From contig CM060733.1 of the NCBI GenBank assembly GCA_030704615.1, forward strand, positions 30,070,001-30,134,000: a stretch of 64,000 nucleotides of DNA, given 5' to 3'. Below the pieces are notes generated by a model. The model was not told where the DNA came from. It ran no database searches and was given only the letters and a program-made list of their open reading frames with translations. Made by a program: the position numbers and the translations under genes. Numbering within the stretch: the first letter of the stretch is position 1; each line of letters opens with the position of its first letter. The DNA is from Takakia lepidozioides. Its lineage: Eukaryota; Streptophyta; Takakiopsida; Takakiales; Takakiaceae. Positions 46,313 to 57,367 of this stretch are shown in pieces.

Positions 46313-48107
46313 GTGTCAGGGGTCGCAATCTCTTCATCACCGATACGGCAGAAAGTGGTGGATGGTGGCAACGCTTCGGGAGACGTGGCTGCTTACGCAT
46401 CTGCTCGTGCACAGTGGTTGCATGTTCCACCGCTTTGCTCTCTCGCTAATGCTGTCACACCAGAGCCTAATGTTGTAGAAGGAGAGGGGTTGGACATTCC
46501 CACTACAGAGCAGGTAATGGCAAACATTGAGAAGGGTGACCTTCTCTATGAGAACTCTGGCATGGTTGGAGAACCACTAGTACCAAAGATGCAGAGTTTG
46601 ACCAAGGAAATCCTTGCTGTACATGTGATGCCTGAACCTGTGGAGGAGGTTCTAGGGGTAGAAGGTACGGGCACTACAGCACCTGTGGAGAATGAGGTCG
46701 TTCAAGAAGAAGATCTTGTGGGATCATGGCCTGAATGGTTGGTGAAACATCACACTATGGAGAATCAGGGGGACCATCAACAAGTTTCCCATGAAGACCC
46801 ACAACATGCCATGCTTATGAGTTCCATAAGTAGGACACTCAATTTGTTGGGCACTTATGTGAAATCCCATGTTCCATCCACACAAGTGGCAGCTTTGAGG
46901 GAGGAACTCAAGTAGGAATTTGAGGCTAGAATTGCCACTGAGTGTATAAACAAGGTGGATGTGGAGGCCAACCTCAAGTTGCAGAAAGAGTTAGAGGACA
47001 CGAAGGCTGCCCTACAGCTAGCAAAGGGGAATCTGATTGAAGCGGGTCTGGAGCAGGAGAAGTTGCATGAAGCACATAAGCAACAGCTATACCAGTTGCA
47101 GGTGAAGCATGAGGGCAAATTGCAGGAAGTGAAGGTGCTTCATACAGAGTTGGAGGCAGTTCATCAGAAAATGACCATCCAATATGCCGCACTAAGAACT
47201 GCTCTGTAGCAAACTGCATCAGAAGTTAACAGACAAGCCGAGAGGTGTATGATGGCAGAGGCTAAGACAGTGGAGCAAGGGAAACTCATTGCTGATTTGA
47301 AAACTACTATCTATCGCAATGAGGATACCTTCCAACAATACAGTCGAATTGAGGCTGAGAAGAAAATGTACATCCTGGAATTGCATCAAACACTCACGGG
47401 CCAAAAGAATGAACTCTCTGTGGCTAACAAGGCTTGGAAAGAAGCCAATAATCTGATTGCTGCCTATGCAGCCTTGGTTGAACCTCATTTGAAGCGCATG
47501 CAGGCTTTACAGTAGCAGTTAGATATGTACAGACTCAAGGAGGAGTAAGCTCTCAGGGGTGCTACACAGGACTTGGTGGATAATCATCTTATGCAAGTAT
47601 GGTTAACACAAGGGCCGGTGGAAGGGAAGGCACCAAGAAAGCTCACCCAGGGGGAGATGAATGATCTCAGATTGCAGGTGCAGAACATTGCCACAATTAC
47701 TATAGACAATGTCTATAGTAGGATAGCGGAGTTACAGGATGATGTGGAAGGGCTGTAGACTCAAGTGGATGACTTGAGTTCCAACATTGACAAAAGAGTC
47801 TTTGTTCCTGAGGAGCAGCTGGTGGCTACTTATTTGCATGCCATGACTTTGATTTTTCAGTCTTCATCACAGGAGGTGCAAGAGTTGCCAACAATAGGAG
47901 GGACAGTGGCGGCAATATCACAGCCCCCACAGCCGGTGGCTGTGCAGGTGGCTGACACTGTTGATACCATGGCAATGCCACAGTCTGAGGTTTGGGGGTG
48001 CTGCTTTTAACCCACCTAGGACTCCTGCTGCACTTGAGTACAATCGGGCTATGATAATGCCCTTCAACCAAATTTCCATTGTGATGGATTTGGCTTGGAA
48101 GGAATTC
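46313..48107 (+). pseudogene. Coiled-coil ORF of an LTR element, left part, split by gypsy copy 2
   Basis: A single reading frame runs from 46313 to about 47990 with in-frame stops at 46913, 47207, 47513, 47546 and 47756. All are TAG or TAA and all could be mutated CAG/CAA glutamine codons. The N-terminal third is acidic. The middle (about 46955-47515) has heptad-like Leu/Lys/Glu/Gln patterns such as LQKELEDTKAALQLAKGN and predicts a coiled coil. A one-base shift in the G run near 47995 changes frame to FGGAAFNPPRTPAALEYN and then MDLAWKEFS, where copy 2 is inserted. The ORF continues at 57689. I recognise no family. Position before a purine tract and LTR (58639 on) suggests an extra ORF of an LTR retroelement. 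Confidence 0.6.
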
Positions 48108-48111
48108 AGTC
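48108..48111. repeat. Target-site duplication AGTC, left copy
   Basis: AGTC precedes the left end of gypsy copy 2, and AGTC follows its right end at 57685-57688. Removing the insertion and one AGTC joins the host ORF in frame (KEFS to HPQS). Confidence 0.75.
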
Positions 48112-48299
48112 TGTCGTGCGCATACGTATCGTTACACAACTACATCGCTGTACAAAACCACACAACACATGTGCACGCCACACACTAGTATATCACTAGT
48201 CCACCACTAATCCAGCCACTAGTCCAACCACTAGGCTACAACTAGTCAGTCACTAGGCTGCCACTATGCTGCCTACTATGGCAGTCACTAGTCCACACA
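48112..48299 (-). repeat. Module A', outermost 3' segment of copy 2
   Basis: A 188 bp segment with TG...CA ends, rich in CACTAG words. It is nearly identical to module A at 48619-48806 and lies between the LTR-like module B and the target duplication. Confidence 0.8.
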
Positions 48300-48300
48300 A

Positions 48301-48616
48301 TGGATAAAGAAGAAGAATACAAGCACGAGCTCACAAATCTGAAGCATAAACTCATGCATATATAACCTCATCACTCAAATACAAGTCAAGCCAAGTGCAC
48401 CCACCCATGGGGAATCCACACTACGGCGCCATAGCTAGGCGCGGTGAGGCTCAACTCGAGAAAGATGAGCCTCCCGCGCTTGCCGTGAAAATAACCACTC
48501 CAGGGCCTAAATCTGCCTTGACCCCTGGATTGACACTTGGGTCAATCCCAAATGTCAATATGTAAAAGCTAGCTATTTCCTAGCTAGTTTCACACTAGTG
48601 GTAAAATAACTTGACA
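48301..48616 (-). repeat. 3' LTR-like module B of copy 2
   Basis: About 316 bp that match the 5' LTR at 57368-57684 and the copy 1 LTR at 30810-31126. It is flanked on both sides by module A. Confidence 0.85.
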
Positions 48617-48618
48617 GC

Positions 48619-48806
48619 TGTCGTGCGCATACGTATCGCTACACAACTACATTGCTGTACAAAACCACACAACACATGTGCACGCCACACACTAGTATAT
48701 CACTAGTCCACCACTAGTCCAGCCACTAGTCCAACCACTAGGCTACAACTAGTCAGTCACTAGGCTACCACTATGCTGCCCACTATGGCAGTCACTAGTC
48801 CACACA
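48619..48806 (-). repeat. Module A, next to the purine tract
   Basis: A 188 bp copy of A', with TG...CA ends. On the minus strand it starts TTGTGTGGACTAG immediately after the polypurine tract, the place where a 3' LTR normally begins. Confidence 0.8.
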
Positions 48807-48807
48807 A

Positions 48808-48820
48808 TCGCCCCCCTAGC
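48808..48820 (-). other. Polypurine tract of copy 2
   Basis: On the minus strand GCTAGGGGGGCGA directly precedes module A. Such tracts prime plus-strand DNA synthesis at the upstream edge of the 3' LTR. Confidence 0.65.
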
Positions 48821-49066
48821 TGGTGCTTAGGTCCCTCTAAGTCCAGGTAGTCACAAGATGTGATAGTGACCATAGCCTCACTAAGTCCTCCACCACTGTC
48901 CCTACTACACTCAAACTCGATAGATCAAGAGGCCGGGTGCAAGAGTTGCCCCATCGTTAGTCGCCGTCTTGCAACCTGTGAACTTGAGCTTGGGATCTCA
49001 TGTATTGACTTCTATGAGCTTGGCCTCCCATGTCTTGTTAGCTGCCTCCAGTCATGTCCACTGCCA

Positions 49067-50457
49067 CTATCCCAAGCAGTGTGGACACAACCAATCTCCG
49101 TCAGGAACCTTCTCAAGAGGTGGTGTCAAGCATCCCATATGCCAACCCCTTGAGCATCGATCACACACCAGCATGGTGGTTGCCCCTTTGGCAGACCCAT
49201 AGAGCATGCACCTCAAACCTGCAGGTACCACTGCCAAGTTTGGGTCAACTCTGCCATTGACATTGGGAAGGTGACATGGCGCACAATTACGCACATGGTC
49301 TTTCCAAGTCATGCCATCCTGACCCTCCAAGATCAGGACTCCTGAGGGCAACACCTCTTGAACCCTCAGAATAACACGCCCTGCAGTAACATCCAGAGTC
49401 GTAGTGGCATACCTCAACGTATCACGGTGCTGTGCAATGGCAAGGTTCTCAAAAGCCATGGGCATGACTTTCTTGAACAACTCTGCACGCTGATCACATG
49501 CACGTACCCACACATCCGGATCGTCAAGGTTAAGGACTTGAGCAGTGTCCCTACGAATGGCTACAGGCAAATCCGGCTCTCGGCCAAAGAGAAGGAAATA
49601 TGGTGAGAAGGAGGCAAGTGATGCTTGTTTGCTGAACCTGTAGCCCATGGCTAACCAAGGAACCTGAAGATCCCAATCTCCTAGGTGTCCCTTCTGCAAG
49701 CCATACTTGCTCAAACCCCTCTTCACCGTCTGAACAACTCTTTCTGCCAAGCCATCGGCCTCAGGATGATCCTGAGAAGTGGTGCGGTGGTTTATCAAGG
49801 CTTTATCATACAAAGCCTGAAACTCCCCCAATAACTCTCTCCCTTGGTCCGTGAGTACCTCAGCTGGAGCACCAAATCGGCTAAGCACACGATCCAAGAA
49901 TGCATATGCAGCCTCCTCCTCACTAGCCTTGTCAAGCAATGGAACCAACTCAATCCACTTGGAGAAGTGCTCCACCATCACCAACATATATCTGTGGTGG
50001 CGCATAGTCAGTGGCAACGGTCCTGCGAAGTCAAGATTCCACCTGTAGCCCAATCCCATGATTAGTAAAGGATGCAACTGTGGTATAGGGGTGTTGAATG
50101 AAGCACGCACCCTGTCACACACCATGCACCTAGCCACGAACTGTTGCACCTCTGTATGCATACCACTCCACCAATACTGCCCTTGCAGTAAACTGTGAGT
50201 GCATCGCACTCCAAAACGCCCCAACTCCTCATGGCATGCCGCACTAACCGTGCACGCTGTGTGGGGTGAGGCACAATCCTCACCCGACCATCCTCCCACA
50301 CTCGAAGTAGGTGTATCCCCTCCCACTTGAACCTCTTGGCTCGTTGCAGGATCCGATCCCTCTCCTTGGCAGTCACACTAGCTTTCGTATCTCCAGTGCG
50401 GAGGTAGTCCAACACAACCAAATCCTCATGTATATCTTTGGCTGGCTGGCTCATCAC
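49067..50457 (-). pseudogene. Integrase with C-terminal PHD finger, gypsy copy 2
   Basis: Integrase inserts element DNA in the nucleus; a PHD finger is a chromatin-reading zinc module. A frameshift near 50240 splits the N-terminus: RVRIVPHPTQRARLVRHA lies in one frame, and HEELGRFGVRCTHSLL, YWWSGM and ARCMVCDR (His-His-Cys-Cys finger) in the next. The catalytic core keeps all three acids: NLDFAGPL (Asp99 of the 50326-49067 frame), VLTDQGREL (Asp160) and DGLAERVVQTVKR (Glu195), with the family's 34-residue last spacing. After about 170 further residues comes a PHD-like finger at 373-417 (49210-49070): LVCDRCSRGWHMGCLTPPL, then VPDGDWLCPHC, and a stop. The first zinc pair reads CMLY, so Tyr376 stands where the second Cys is expected. 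A PHD at this position replaces the chromodomain of chromoviruses. Confidence 0.88.
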
Positions 50458-50638
50458 TAGCCTCAGGGGTCCTCAGACACTCCGTCTACAGTCATCCCTG
50501 TTGTAGGTCCAACCTGACCTCCCGATGCCAAGATACACAAAAAGGCAGATGCATGCCATCCCGGCACCATCTCCTCGTCCGTCTCACCATGCCACCGAGC
50601 TCCAGTGTCATCCTACTGGCTCGTGCATGGATTGTGAC

Positions 50639-50863
50639 TCAATCCATCCGCATCCCTATTGACCAAACCAGGTTGATGCACAACCTGAACATGTCTCTCA
50701 TGCTCATCCACCGTAGCACGAGAGGCAAAGCAATTCCTGTAAGCCTCAGGAACCGCCGTATACGTCGTCTCTCTCCTCTAGTGACAATAGGTCCAATGTC
50801 AGGCTCCCAATTGCCCTTCATAACTGCAACCTTAAGTCCAGCAGACTTAGAGGTAGAGGACAC
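50639..50863 (-). pseudogene. Reverse transcriptase remnant, palm deleted
   Basis: The segment matches only the two edges of the copy 1 reverse transcriptase region. The upstream edge contains GNWEPDIGPIVTRGE. It then jumps to the short piece downstream of the catalytic YIDD, recognisable at nucleotide level by CTCATCCACCGTAGCA. The catalytic core and RNase H are missing, so an internal deletion removed them. Confidence 0.7.
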
Positions 50864-51159
50864 GTCCTGTGGTTGCTATGCCGCAACCTCTTGAGCAGTA
50901 CTCCCTGCCTGCTCAGTCAATGACAAGGCCTCATCCTGCCCCATCATCTCATCCTTGAGGACCTCCTCAACCCGAGAAGAATCCCCAACCTCATCCATCA
51001 CAGCCGCCTTGGCTGCCAACTCCCTCTGAACCTCGAGCACTCCCACGTGTGCCATGGATGCATGCACCCCGTGGTCCTCACATGCTCGCCCCACTCACTG
51101 CCTGTACCGTCTCGGTAGGCAGAGAGACCATCGAGGGAAGTGTACTCCGGACTCTGCGT

Positions 51160-52140
51160 TGTTCAGCCATAGCCAAGCTGATAATCCAGGTCAAGCAATT
51201 GAGATCCATTGCTTGCCCCAACACTTGACGACGTGATGCCTCAGAAAGACACGACACCGCCGTGGTACCAGTGGTAAAACCCATTACCCGCTCACGCTCG
51301 TCAGCATTAGGTTCCACTAACTGCTGCAACTGAGCATCCCACATGAGGCCAGGTCCACTATCCTGGAAAACATGCGATCCTGGGAAGCTGAGCAGTGTAG
51401 GTAATGCTGCTTGTGGTTGACCCACCTTGTTGACCACTGCCAAAGGCGAACGGTCATCATGTCTCACACGCTGAGACTGCCTCCCTGTGTCCAGAATGCT
51501 ATCCACTGTGAGATGTGCTGGCTGCTGCACCCCATCAAATGCACGCTTGAGCAGTGCGGGTGGCATCAAGTTAGTCCACCATAGCCGTGGACGATGAGCC
51601 CGTGACCCCACTGTAGCTGCATCTAGCAACACTGCTGACCCAAGCCACGACCGGACTTGATGCACAATGGCCATCACCCTGGCCCGAGAATCGCCCATCA
51701 GTGGCACATTCTCCAAGATGTATGCTGGACATACAGCTTGATGAAGCTGCAAGTGGCGCAAAACCCCACACCATCTCCCAAAACAGACCGACCTTGAGTC
51801 TCGCAATCCATTGCCATGCCCGGCTGATGAATGCCGTTGGCAGGGCCAACCTGCCACTACCAGATCAATGGAGCCAACCCGCTCCAAATCCTGCGCCCCC
51901 AACAACGAAATGTCTGTTGGCAAGGCCTGCTGATATCCACGAATTGCAGCCACCGACAACAACTCAGGGTACCGCTGCACCAACTGAGCAATATGGCGAA
52001 GTGAAACGCATTGTGTAGTCTCATCCCTCTCCACATACATGTAACGCCGAATTCGTACACCTGCCTGTAACACAGCAGCCAATCCGGTGCTGATCCCACC
52101 CACCAAACAAGTCCAGAAGACAAATGCCTTCATCTGGATA
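51160..52140 (-). pseudogene. DNA cytosine-5 methyltransferase domain (DNMT3/DRM-like) in gypsy copy 2
   Basis: The domain would transfer a methyl group from S-adenosylmethionine to cytosine C5. Motif I is split by a frameshift at about 52100: GICLLDLFGG lies in one frame and GGISTGLAAVLQAGVRIRR in the other. The remaining motifs are in one frame (52394-51078): YVERDE-type motif II (MYVERDE), IDLVVAGWPCQRHSSAG (motif IV with catalytic Cys185 in PCQ), GLRDSRSVCF, YILENVP (motif VI), GSRAHRPRLWWTN (motif VIII), DERERVMGFTTGTTAV (target region end) and RRQVLGQAMDLN (motif X). The order is canonical, not circularly permuted. AHRPR and WWTN resemble the DNMT3/DRM branch. It lies between protease and reverse transcriptase in the same orientation as both, so it belongs to the element's polyprotein. 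All catalytic motifs are present; the break is a 4-base tandem duplication. Confidence 0.9.
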
Positions 52141-52484
52141 CTGCCACACAATAGGTGTGGTGTCCAATGGAGACAACTGAGGTGGTCCTGGTGCAATCCA
52201 CTCTCCCTCCTCTCCTGACGGTACAAAAGCCTCCACCCAGGCTTGTTGCACTCGTCGATCAGCATCCCTCTGCAAATCCTTGCTCGTGCCACACAATGGA
52301 GTCTGAGCAACCATGGTAGGCAACTCCGCCATACCATATATGTCATCCTGCTCTCCCGGAGGTGGCACATCCTCTGAATGAGCGTTGCCCTCAAGCAACT
52401 CTCCAGGCCAACTCACTGCCGCTGTGAATGCTGCTAGTGTCGGCATCTTGCCCCGCTGGGCAACCGCAACTCCTCCTATGAACG

Positions 52485-53520
52485 TCACAGGGAGCTGCAC
52501 ACGCCGGCCCTCCCCCCTGACTGCCATGCAGGCCTATATGAAGCTGACTCCTCCCAAAAATCCAGGGTGAAGCCCATGGGGTACAACACTGCCCTACCAA
52601 CCAGGACATCGTATGAGACCGCGTCTGTCACAATGGCCTTGGCTCGCATCACTGAGCCATCTGTAGGGTGATCCGGCCGTAGTCTGATAGCCAACTCACG
52701 CCGTGTTATGCCCCGAGCCTGCTCCGATCCTCCCAGAGAAGTCTGTATCTGGAAAGGACAAGGCTCCATATCCGCCTCCGTGAGGCCCAAGCCTGCAATA
52801 GCAGCTCTGCCCAACATCAGTGGCTGAGCTCCCGAGTCCAACAAGACCCACAGTGGCCGGTACCTCTTGCCTGCCGGTCCACTCAAACAGAAAATGTCAT
52901 CCTGGTTGTCTAACATGACAACTCCAGGTGTCATCATGGTGCGCTCAATGGCTGGCCTAGCTGGCAGTTCCATCAACCTGGCAGCTGCAGCTTGCCATGG
53001 CGCCGCCGTGGTAGTCTTGACCCTCAAATCCGAGGATCCCTCCGGCACCTCATGATGCAAACCATAACACTGGGCCTCTCCATGCCCGTGCTTGCCACAA
53101 TGCCCACACTGCAACTGTGGAGGCTGTGCATGTGCCGGCCTTTTGCCTCCCTCTGGGCAATCCTTCTTGACATGGGGTCCTCCGCATGTCCAGCACACCA
53201 CATCCGCCCGTTGTTGGCCAACAAATGAAGGGAGAGACCCCTGCATCTGAGGTCCTCTTTGCCCTTCCCTTAGCTTCAGCTGAGCCCCCTTGTTGCCTTG
53301 AGCACATTGAGGTATTGGTTGGCTAGGAGCACCACTACCCCGTGGTGTCTCCTTAGCAAATCCCACCATGACCACTCGTTCCTCCACCATGTTGAGCTCT
53401 ATCCGCTCTGCCAGCAAAAACACATTTGCTAAGGTGGGTTGGGCCGCTTGTAGGAGAGTTGCATCCCGCACCCTTCTCCTCAGCTCCTTGTCCAATATCC
53501 CATACCAGAATTGGACTGCC
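52485..53520 (-). pseudogene. Gag zinc knuckles and aspartic protease, gypsy copy 2
   Basis: The frame 53495-52485 (336 residues) begins in late gag, with the knuckles CWTCGGPHVKKDC (101-113) and CGHCGKHGHGEAQC (130-143). It continues through a protease with WVLLDSGAQPLMLGRAAI (catalytic Asp220-Ser-Gly-Ala) and AIVTDAVSYDVLVGRAVL. A shift in a G run near 52520 moves the frame into the segment leading to the methyltransferase (VQLPVTFIGGVAVAQRG). The knuckle block joins the protease block without the ACC-rich linker seen in copy 1. Confidence 0.85.
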
Positions 53521-54325
53521 TAAGCTTCCGTAACCCCTTGGGTTACATTTATCAAGCGCCTCATGCGAGTGAAAGCCTCCCTCAAGCTCTCGGTCGACTT
53601 CCGTTGGAACTCTTGCAAGCTCCGCAACTTCTCTGTCCTCACCCCTTGGTAGTTCCCTCTCAACTCTTCGAAGAACTCCACAACAGGGTTGAAGGCAGGC
53701 ACGGGTACTAGTGCTGGTGCGTTAGTGGCTTGGGTGGACGTCGTAGCTACTGTACCACCAGTCCCACTAGTCCCACTGCTACTCGCTGAAGCTGCCGGTG
53801 CAGCGGCAGATGTAGCCACTGCCCTCGTGGCTCTAGTGCCCTAGTGATGGAGACATAGTCGGGTGACCAGTACATCCTCCACTCCTCGATCTCAACCTCA
53901 TGCCCCCGCCTGAACTCATGGTAATCATCCATAGGCGGCCCCTCAAGGTGCTGAAACAGCCCTTTCCATGCCATGAACGGCGTAAATAATTGTGGATTGC
54001 GCATTTGCTGCAAATCACACCAACTATCAAACTCTTGGATAAAATCATCCAACTCGATGGTGCCCACCGCCCCAGAGTACCTTTGTGGCCCCTTGGTAGC
54101 TCCATACATCTCCTCCATTGTGTCCCACAACAACGGCAAAGAAACAACTTGCACCGCCGGTATGAGTCCTCCTGATTCACAATCCGAATCAGAACCTTCC
54201 GTAGAAGACACAGGAGGTGAAGGTGGCCTAAACCGCACACCTCGTCTCGTGTACCCACTAGTATCGCTAGTGCTCGAACCGGCACTGTCCCCAGCAACTA
54301 GTGGCACCTCCGTGTTGATGCTCAA
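53520..54325 (-). pseudogene. Gag N-terminal part, gypsy copy 2
   Basis: It starts MSINTEVPLVAGDSAGSSTS at 54325 and runs through ELDDFIQEFDSWCDLQQM and MAWKGLFQHLEGPPMDDYH. It shifts frame near 53830 and ends FTRMRRLINVTQGVTEA before a TAG at about 53519-53521. Copy 1 has CAG (Gln) at that stop. This is the structural protein of the element, expected in cytoplasmic particles. Confidence 0.82.
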
Positions 54326-54539
54326 CCGGTCATGAACATGTCCCTAACCCCCTCTCCACAAGGTAACCGGGTAGAGAACCTGTTGTGGCTTATGGTTTGG
54401 AATACTAAGTTCCTAACATAGCCTACATCTGTACTTGCATCACCATGGGAATATCATGAAGATACTCCTCAAACCGCCCTCCACGAGCTTCAAAATTCGG
54501 CCTTCAAGACCACATGCCAGTCCTTAGGCAGTCCACCAG

Positions 54540-55805
54540 TGCCTCCACGAGTCAGTACAGCCATCCACAGGTCAACACGGGCCACCACAGACCAGCACAG
54601 GCCCACACAGCTCACTGGTCACGCTCGCCGTCACAGCTCGCCACAGCCTGTTCCACAGGGCACAGCCCCCGCACAGCCCGTCACAGCTTGCCACAGCCTA
54701 TCACAGTCACAGCCCATCACAGCTCGCCACAGCCCTCACAGCCCCCAAGGCCTCAGGCACGGCCTGACACAGCCCCTCACAGCCCCTCACAGCCCCAAAG
54801 GCCTCAGGCACGGCATGTCACAGCCCCCTCACAGCCTATCACAGCCCCTCACAGCCCATCACAGCCGCCCTAAAGGCCACGGGCATAGCCTGTCACAGCC
54901 CAAAAGGCCACCGGCACAGCCCTCACACAGCCCATCACAGCCCCCAAGGCCACCAGCGCAGCCCGTCACAGCCCTCACAGCCCGTCACAACCCCCTCACA
55001 GCCGTGACAGCCCCGAAGGCCACCGGCGCAGCCCAGCACAGCCCATCACAGCCCCAAAGGCCTCAGGCATGACTTAACACAGCCCTCACATCCCCTCACC
55101 CCCAAAGGCCTCCACGGCCTGTCACAGCCCCTCACAGCCCGTCACAGCCCAAGGCCTCAGGCACGGCCTGTCACAGCCCCTCATAGCCCATCACAGCCCG
55201 GGCGGGCACAGCCTATCATCGCCCCTCACAGCCCGTCACAGCCCCAAAGGCCTCAGGCACGGCCTGTCACAGCCCTCACAGCCCCAAAGGCCACGGGCAT
55301 AGCCTGTCACAGCCCCGGCCCCTCACAGCTCGCCACAGCCCCTCACAGCCCCCAAGGCCTCAGGCAGGCCTTCACAGCCCCTCATAGCCCCTCACAGCCC
55401 CAAAGGCCTCAGGCACGGCCTGTCACAACCCCTCACAGCCCATCACAGCCCCAAAGACCACGGGCACAGCCTGTCACAGCCCCACAGGCCACTGGGCACA
55501 ACATGTCACAGCCCCGCACAGCCCGTCACAGCCCCACAGGCGACTGGGCACAGCCTGTCACAGCCCCTCACAACCCATCACACTCGCCAGCCCCAAGGCC
55601 TCAGGCACGGCCTGACACAGCCCCTCACAGCCCCAAAGGCCTCAGGCACGGCTTGTCACAGCCCCTCACAGCCCATCACAGCCTAAAGGCCACGGGCACA
55701 GCCTGTCACAGCCCAAAAGGCCACCGGCACAGCCCCTCACAACCCATCACAGCCCCCAAGGCACCGGCGCAGCCCATCACAGCCCTCACAGCCCGTCAGC
55801 CCCAA
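54540..55805 (-). repeat. CACAGCCC-type short tandem repeats in leader of copy 2
   Basis: Over 1.2 kb is built from variants of (T/G)CACAGCCC with interspersed CCCAAAGGCCTCAGGCACGG blocks. The open frames across it are low-complexity Pro/Gln/Ser/His artefacts. It sits between the 5' LTR and gag. Confidence 0.9.
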
Positions 55806-57367
55806 AGTTCACCAGCTCACTTTGATTGGGCGGCCAGCGCAGGGGGGCAGTGGCAGTTTAGCCATTTCCAAGGGGTTTAGCCACGCCAAGCTAGGGTTTG
55901 TGTCTCTTGGACTCTAGGCTTCTTTCCACCGAGCTATGGCGGCTGTGAGGAAATCAACAAGGTATTCTTGCTCTTTTGGCTCCCACACACCACCATAGTA
56001 GCCCTAAGCCATGAGGTGGTTGCCACAAACCAAGCCTTCTTTCTCACTTAGCCTCCCCAAACACGCCACTAAACTCAATGGCAAACAACCAAGCCCTGCT
56101 GGTTCCCAGCCCTTGTGAGCACTCATTCAAGCACTCTCTCTGGCCATAGCATCTGTCTTAGAGCTTATTCCAGCCCCCTACACCTGCTGCTTCAAGAGTT
56201 GCGCTCCCTTCAAGCTTGAAGTTGAAACCCCAACTCACATAGGCCCTACAAGTGCTTTTCTTTCACTCCAAGTGGAAACCAGCCCTAGACCTTCCATTCT
56301 AGCTCTCTAAAGCTTGAAAACAAGAGCCTCAATGGGCTGAAGGCATGCTCCACACATGCCCCACTCTCACTATAAGAGAATCAGCTCCTTTGCTTCATTT
56401 CTTGCACCCACAAACCTGAAAAACAAGCTTCAGCAGGCTGAAAGCATGCTCCACATGCCCTACAGGGAAACCAGCCCCTTCCTTCCTTTCTTGCACTCCC
56501 ACACCTGAAAGTGCAAGCCTTCACCATGCTGATAGCATGCTCCACACATGCATTGCCCTCACATAAGGGAAGTCAGCCCTTCCCTCTTCCTTGCTTGCCC
56601 TCCAAGCTTGAAGATGGAAGCTTCAATGAGCTGAATACGTGCTCAACACATCCAACCTCTTCACACAAGAGATATCAGCCCCCTATCTTGGCTCCTTGGC
56701 TCCTTGATGCTCTCTAAGACAAGACTAAGCACTCCACAGCCTTTGTCAAGCTCCTGAAACCCTAAGGCTTACATTTCCAGCCACAAGACACTTCTCTTGT
56801 GGTGCAAGAGCTCTTCTTCCAAGCTCTGAAACCCTAGGTGCACATTCCATGGCCTTGCCGCACCTCTTAGCTCCTGTTCCAGCCCTGCTCTTGCCATGAC
56901 AAGAGCCCTCTCAATGCTGAAGCTCGAGATTGAAACCCAATTTCACCATACTCCACAAAGTGCACTGATTTGCCCCAAGCCAAATCAGCCCTTTCGCTTG
57001 GTCTTGCAATCCTTCACACAATGAAAGCTCGCATTCCCAAGTCCAGTTCTCAGCTTTGCCACCAAAGCCACTATAACCTGCTCTTGACTGGTCCTCTTCC
57101 CAATCGTGCTTGCTCATGCATGTACACAATCTGAAACCATCAAGGTGCTCTGGAATTACCTGCAGCATGTGCTTTCATCTCTGAAGCTGAAGATCGAATG
57201 CCAAGGTCTACCACCTCGTAACCCACATCGCCTCCGCTTCTAACAACCAAGAGCTCCACGGTGCTCCTTGCATAACAACTTGGTTTCTCTCATTCTCAAG
57301 CAAAAACCACAAGTGCTACAACTAACTCGTATCTGGCACTCACAGATACGAGCTGACCTTTCTCGAG
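55806..57367 (-). other. Remaining leader of gypsy copy 2
   Basis: Non-coding leader. About four imperfect units of 91-102 bp lie at 56290-56700, marked by GCTGA..GCATGCTCCACACATG at 56336, 56437, 56528 and 56630. No protein domain is seen. Confidence 0.65.

Noticed and set aside
51078-52394. Methyltransferase as a host gene rather than an element gene
   Set aside because: It is flanked in the same orientation by element protease and integrase within one bounded insertion, and its C-terminal part recurs next to reverse transcriptase at 36900-37326.
54514-55880. Long plus-strand open frames rich in Pro, Gln, Ser and His
   Set aside because: They run across CACAGCCC tandem repeats inside the leader of gypsy copy 2, on the strand opposite to its genes. 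The open frames follow from the repeat composition.
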